Below, piece after piece: positions 61,530 to 64,000 of a DNA stretch of 64,000 nucleotides. The DNA lies in assembly GCF_011601315.1 (NCBI RefSeq), contig NZ_JAAORA010000003.1:1-64000 (forward strand). Reading direction: 5' to 3'. Below the pieces are notes generated by a model. It was not told the origin of the DNA. It saw only the letters and a list, made by a program, of their open reading frames with translations, and made no database searches. Position 1 is the first letter of the stretch, and every line of letters starts with the position of its first letter. This stretch comes from Candidatus Chlorobium masyuteum. GTDB lineage: Bacteria; Bacteroidota; Chlorobiia; Chlorobiales; Chlorobiaceae. Made by a program: the position numbers and the translations under genes.

Positions 61530-63443
61530 TCATTGCGTATCAGGAAGTTCAAAAAGCATACACGCTCCCGGTTTACAGCTGATCTCAAGTTTGTGCTCGC
61601 ATATCGAATGCGTCTCGCCTCCGATCAGCTCTGTCAGGGTGCTGTTTTGCATGCTGAACTCAAGGGTGCCTCTTCGCTCTTCGTAAAGATTGCTGTTGCC
61701 GACAAAGAGCAGCGATTGAGCACCTGAACTTCTCATGACGGCAAAAAGCTCCGGTTCACTGACATAGGGGATGGTCATTGACCCCGGTTCTCCCGAGAGT
61801 ACAAGATCAAGAAATCGGCTGCGGATGGAGAGAATCTTTGCGATATAGCTGTTGAGGGGCTTAAGGCCGTTGCCGCCTTCCCAGTCATAGCTGAAGGGAC
61901 TGAAAAGGGGGAGTTTTTCCGGCGGATAGAGCTCGCGGTCTTCGTCGGTGAAATTAAGGCCGAGATTTACCGGATACCATTCGCACAGTTCCATACCTGA
62001 CTGCAGAAATGGTATGGCCGGCAGAACCGCCGTGAGCGTAAAGATAAACATCGAAAAGTTTCGTCCGGCCTCCTGACGGGGATAACGGAAGCAGACACGC
62101 GGGGTGTTGTGATTCTCTCCGGTGCCGAAAAAGGGGAGTGCCACTCCGGTTTTGTTCAGGTAGTTTAAAAGTCCCCGGATAAAGACAATATCATGGATCA
62201 CAAACGGAAGTGAACCGAAGACCGCATCGAATCCCTCTTCCCGTATTGAGGGCGATGGATCAAAATTCTCATCCCAGAATGCAAAATCCGCTCTTTTTTC
62301 ACGGGCTTTTCTGACAATGGTCCTTTTCAGGAGCGATGGCAGGGCATGACCCATATCGATCATGGCACCGTCGATATTGTAGCTCTCCTGGAAGGATGGA
62401 ATAATATCAGCTATCTCATCCCACAGCGCGGTATTGAAGGTTTCCGGATTGTCGAGTGCACTGTCGTACATCCTTATAGTGTTATAGGCGATGTAGTTGA
62501 AGGCTTCGTGGGTGTGCATTTTCAGATAGGTGACATCACTCCATGGCGGTTGCTTGTCGTCAGGGGGCCAGTCGGAGAAAGCCGTAGCCACTTTGCATGG
62601 CGAACCATCCGCAGTGCTTCCGTGAAGTCCGCCATCATTTCTGGTAACGGTAACCGGCTGGGAAACGAACTTGTCACGATACTCAGAGGATGGAGCGGGG
62701 AGGTTTTGCATATCATGGCGCTCTATCTGACTGTAAATTTTTCCGAGTGTATCAGGATCAAAACCAGGAGGCCCGTAGTGAGCGGTGCTTTCATCATCAC
62801 GAAGCCAGTAGAACCACTCCGGATGCTTCTGAATCCAGCTGCTGTCAACTGATGTTGTTCTGAAAACGAATTCGAGAACAACCCGTATATCAAGCAGATG
62901 AGCTGCTTCTACAAAAGCCTTGAGCAGCACTTCCGCTGAGAGGCCGAGTGCAGGCTCGGTGAGCAGGGAGTCGAGCTTGCGCGGATTTTTTATGGCATAA
63001 GGCGATCCAAGCGACCCTTTTTTGCAGGCTGATCCTATTTCAGTCAGCGGGAGAAGATAGACCGTATTGGCGCCAAGCTTTTTGATATAGGGGAGGAGAG
63101 CAATAGCTTTAAGAAGGGTTCCGGTCTCCCGGAAACCGCAATCAAGAGCATCGGCTTCTATCCGGCCATCGCCGTTATGATCAAATGCGGCCGCAAGGCG
63201 GACAAAAAGGTTATAGACTACAGCTTCCGACCGCCACGAACTCCCGGCGTGATCGTACCCGGCATGGTCGTGGTTTTTCAGAATCTCATTGATTATGCTG
63301 GCGAAGTATCTAGCGGGATTGACCTGCTGTGTTCCGGTTTCATCTCCGGTCCAGATGGCTGGAACCCTGTAGGTGGTTCCGGGTAACGGATCAGGCAGGT
63401 TTTCCAGTGCCTGAAAAAGCAGTGAAAGGTAAGTTGTTTGCAA
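61530..63443 (-). CDS. Divergent GH13 alpha-amylase-family protein
   Basis: 637 residues. GH13 barrel parts: [33 protein letters not shown], region II as [13 protein letters not shown] (nucleophile candidate Asp363), region III as FWDENFD (acid/base candidate Glu392), and region IV as TGENHNTPR. Two usual residues are changed: the Arg two before the nucleophile is Met361, and the region-IV Asp is Asn446. It also has a conserved-looking N-terminal extension. Activity may be altered or absent. It could act on alpha-glucans or maltosyl units. Confidence 0.82.
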   Translation of the reverse strand: MQTTYLSLLFQALENLPDPLPGTTYRVPAIWTGDETGTQQVNPARYFASIINEILKNHDHAGYDHAGSSWRSEAVVYNLFVRLAAAFDHNGDGRIEADALDCGFRETGTLLKAIALLPYIKKLGANTVYLLPLTEIGSACKKGSLGSPYAIKNPRKLDSLLTEPALGLSAEVLLKAFVEAAHLLDIRVVLEFVFRTTSVDSSWIQKHPEWFYWLRDDESTAHYGPPGFDPDTLGKIYSQIERHDMQNLPAPSSEYRDKFVSQPVTVTRNDGGLHGSTADGSPCKVATAFSDWPPDDKQPPWSDVTYLKMHTHEAFNYIAYNTIRMYDSALDNPETFNTALWDEIADIIPSFQESYNIDGAMIDMGHALPSLLKRTIVRKAREKRADFAFWDENFDPSPSIREEGFDAVFGSLPFVIHDIVFIRGLLNYLNKTGVALPFFGTGENHNTPRVCFRYPRQEAGRNFSMFIFTLTAVLPAIPFLQSGMELCEWYPVNLGLNFTDEDRELYPPEKLPLFSPFSYDWEGGNGLKPLNSYIAKILSIRSRFLDLVLSGEPGSMTIPYVSEPELFAVMRSSGAQSLLFVGNSNLYEERRGTLEFSMQNSTLTELIGGETHSICEHKLEISCKPGACMLFELPDTQ

Positions 63444-63670
63444 CGTATTATATTTTAAGCAGGAAAAAGGAGAAATTAACGGTTTATGAAGAGGAATGTA
63501 CTAAAGATAATCATCCCTGCATAACAGCAGAGGTGCCGCTCGCTTCAGGGTTTCAGGGTCTATGGATTTAAGAGGGTTTGTTCTTTCGGCGGGTTGTAAA
63601 GAATGTTATTTTATCCGGAAACGGAGACCGGAATCACGACATCAATCAAACTTCTACCGGATTGCATATT

Positions 63671-64000
63671 ATGCTGAAAGAATTTAAAGAGTTTGCTGTA
63701 AAGGGAAATGTTGTTGATATGGCGGTCGGCATCATTGTCGGCGGCGCCTTCGGCTCAATTGTTACAACCCTCGTATCCGAGGTTCTGATGCCTCCTCTCG
63801 GCCTGCTGCTTGGCGGCGTGGACTTTTCAAACCTCTACATCGTCCTGAAAGAGGGTGCCAAGGCGGGCCCCTATTCAGCCCTGCTTGATGCAAAAGCGGC
63901 CGGAGCCGTCACCATCAACTACGGCGTGTTCCTGAATTCGGTGATAAGTTTTCTGATTATGGCATTTGCCGTCTTTCTGCTTGTCAAGGCCATCAACACC
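63671..64000 (+). CDS. mscL: Large-conductance mechanosensitive channel MscL (partial, continues past the window)
   Basis: 110 residues visible with no stop. Starts [31 protein letters not shown], which is TM1 of MscL, then [17 protein letters not shown], a periplasmic loop and TM2 ([25 protein letters not shown]). It opens under membrane tension to release solutes on osmotic downshock. The C-terminal cytoplasmic helix lies beyond the edge. Confidence 0.93.
   Translation, partial: MLKEFKEFAVKGNVVDMAVGIIVGGAFGSIVTTLVSEVLMPPLGLLLGGVDFSNLYIVLKEGAKAGPYSALLDAKAAGAVTINYGVFLNSVISFLIMAFAVFLLVKAINT

Overview
The window looks like chromosome from a green sulfur bacterium (Chlorobiaceae, Chlorobium/Pelodictyon type). 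The signs are a plant/cyanobacterial-type carotene desaturase beside recR, transketolase split into separate N- and C-terminal genes, a propionate-to-succinyl-CoA gene set that would feed the reductive TCA cycle, and a PrpE-type acyl-CoA synthetase. Most genes are ordinary housekeeping genes. The identification is inference from gene content; no rRNA is present to confirm it.

Layout. 1-3.9 kb is an accessory patch: the end of an IS256-like element, an XRE/ImmA-PIN toxin-antitoxin pair behind a palindromic promoter/operator, a higBA pair in which BOTH genes carry an early in-frame stop, a DUF4160/DUF2442 pair and a dispersed repeat. 3.9-11.2 kb holds an M20 amidohydrolase, a palindromic repeat, class II aldolase, the tail-specific protease Prc, a slipin, a universal stress protein and a SUMF1-fold protein. 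11.2-20.3 kb is a minus-strand propionate cluster: PrpE, methylmalonyl-CoA epimerase, a fused AccA-AccD-like carboxyltransferase, both methylmalonyl-CoA mutase subunits and MeaB. 20.5-25.0 kb holds ksgA, the transketolase C half, ybaB, recR and a carotene desaturase.

25.0-30.4 kb is the most unusual region. It has an orphan Phd/YefM antitoxin, tRNA-Arg and tRNA-Pro with a structured repeat between them (a second copy lies in the ybaB leader), then a 340-residue protein with a Cys-free N half and a C half holding 20 cysteines. That protein is followed after 4 nt by a radical SAM/SPASM enzyme. The pair is flanked by 56-bp direct repeats and followed by a small protein plus a second radical SAM/SPASM enzyme. 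I propose it as a candidate undescribed peptide/protein-modification system.

30.4-36.4 kb is a metal-transport block: an Nramp-like protein with an altered metal site, a P2-type ATPase, a CDF protein with a Cys tail, and CorA. 36.5-48.1 kb is housekeeping (purC, DedA, transketolase N half, rsmD, coaD, an aminotransferase, an acyltransferase, ricT-like, metG, initiator tRNA) with a candidate structured RNA near 44.6 kb. 48.2-64 kb carries a NamZ-like protein, tandem cyclopropane-fatty-acid-synthase paralogues, a STAS protein, miaA, a RAYT-type transposase with perfect 19-bp terminal inverted repeats, a CheB-CheR-PAS protein, maf, a sodium/solute symporter, a PfkB kinase, a divergent GH13 protein and the start of mscL.
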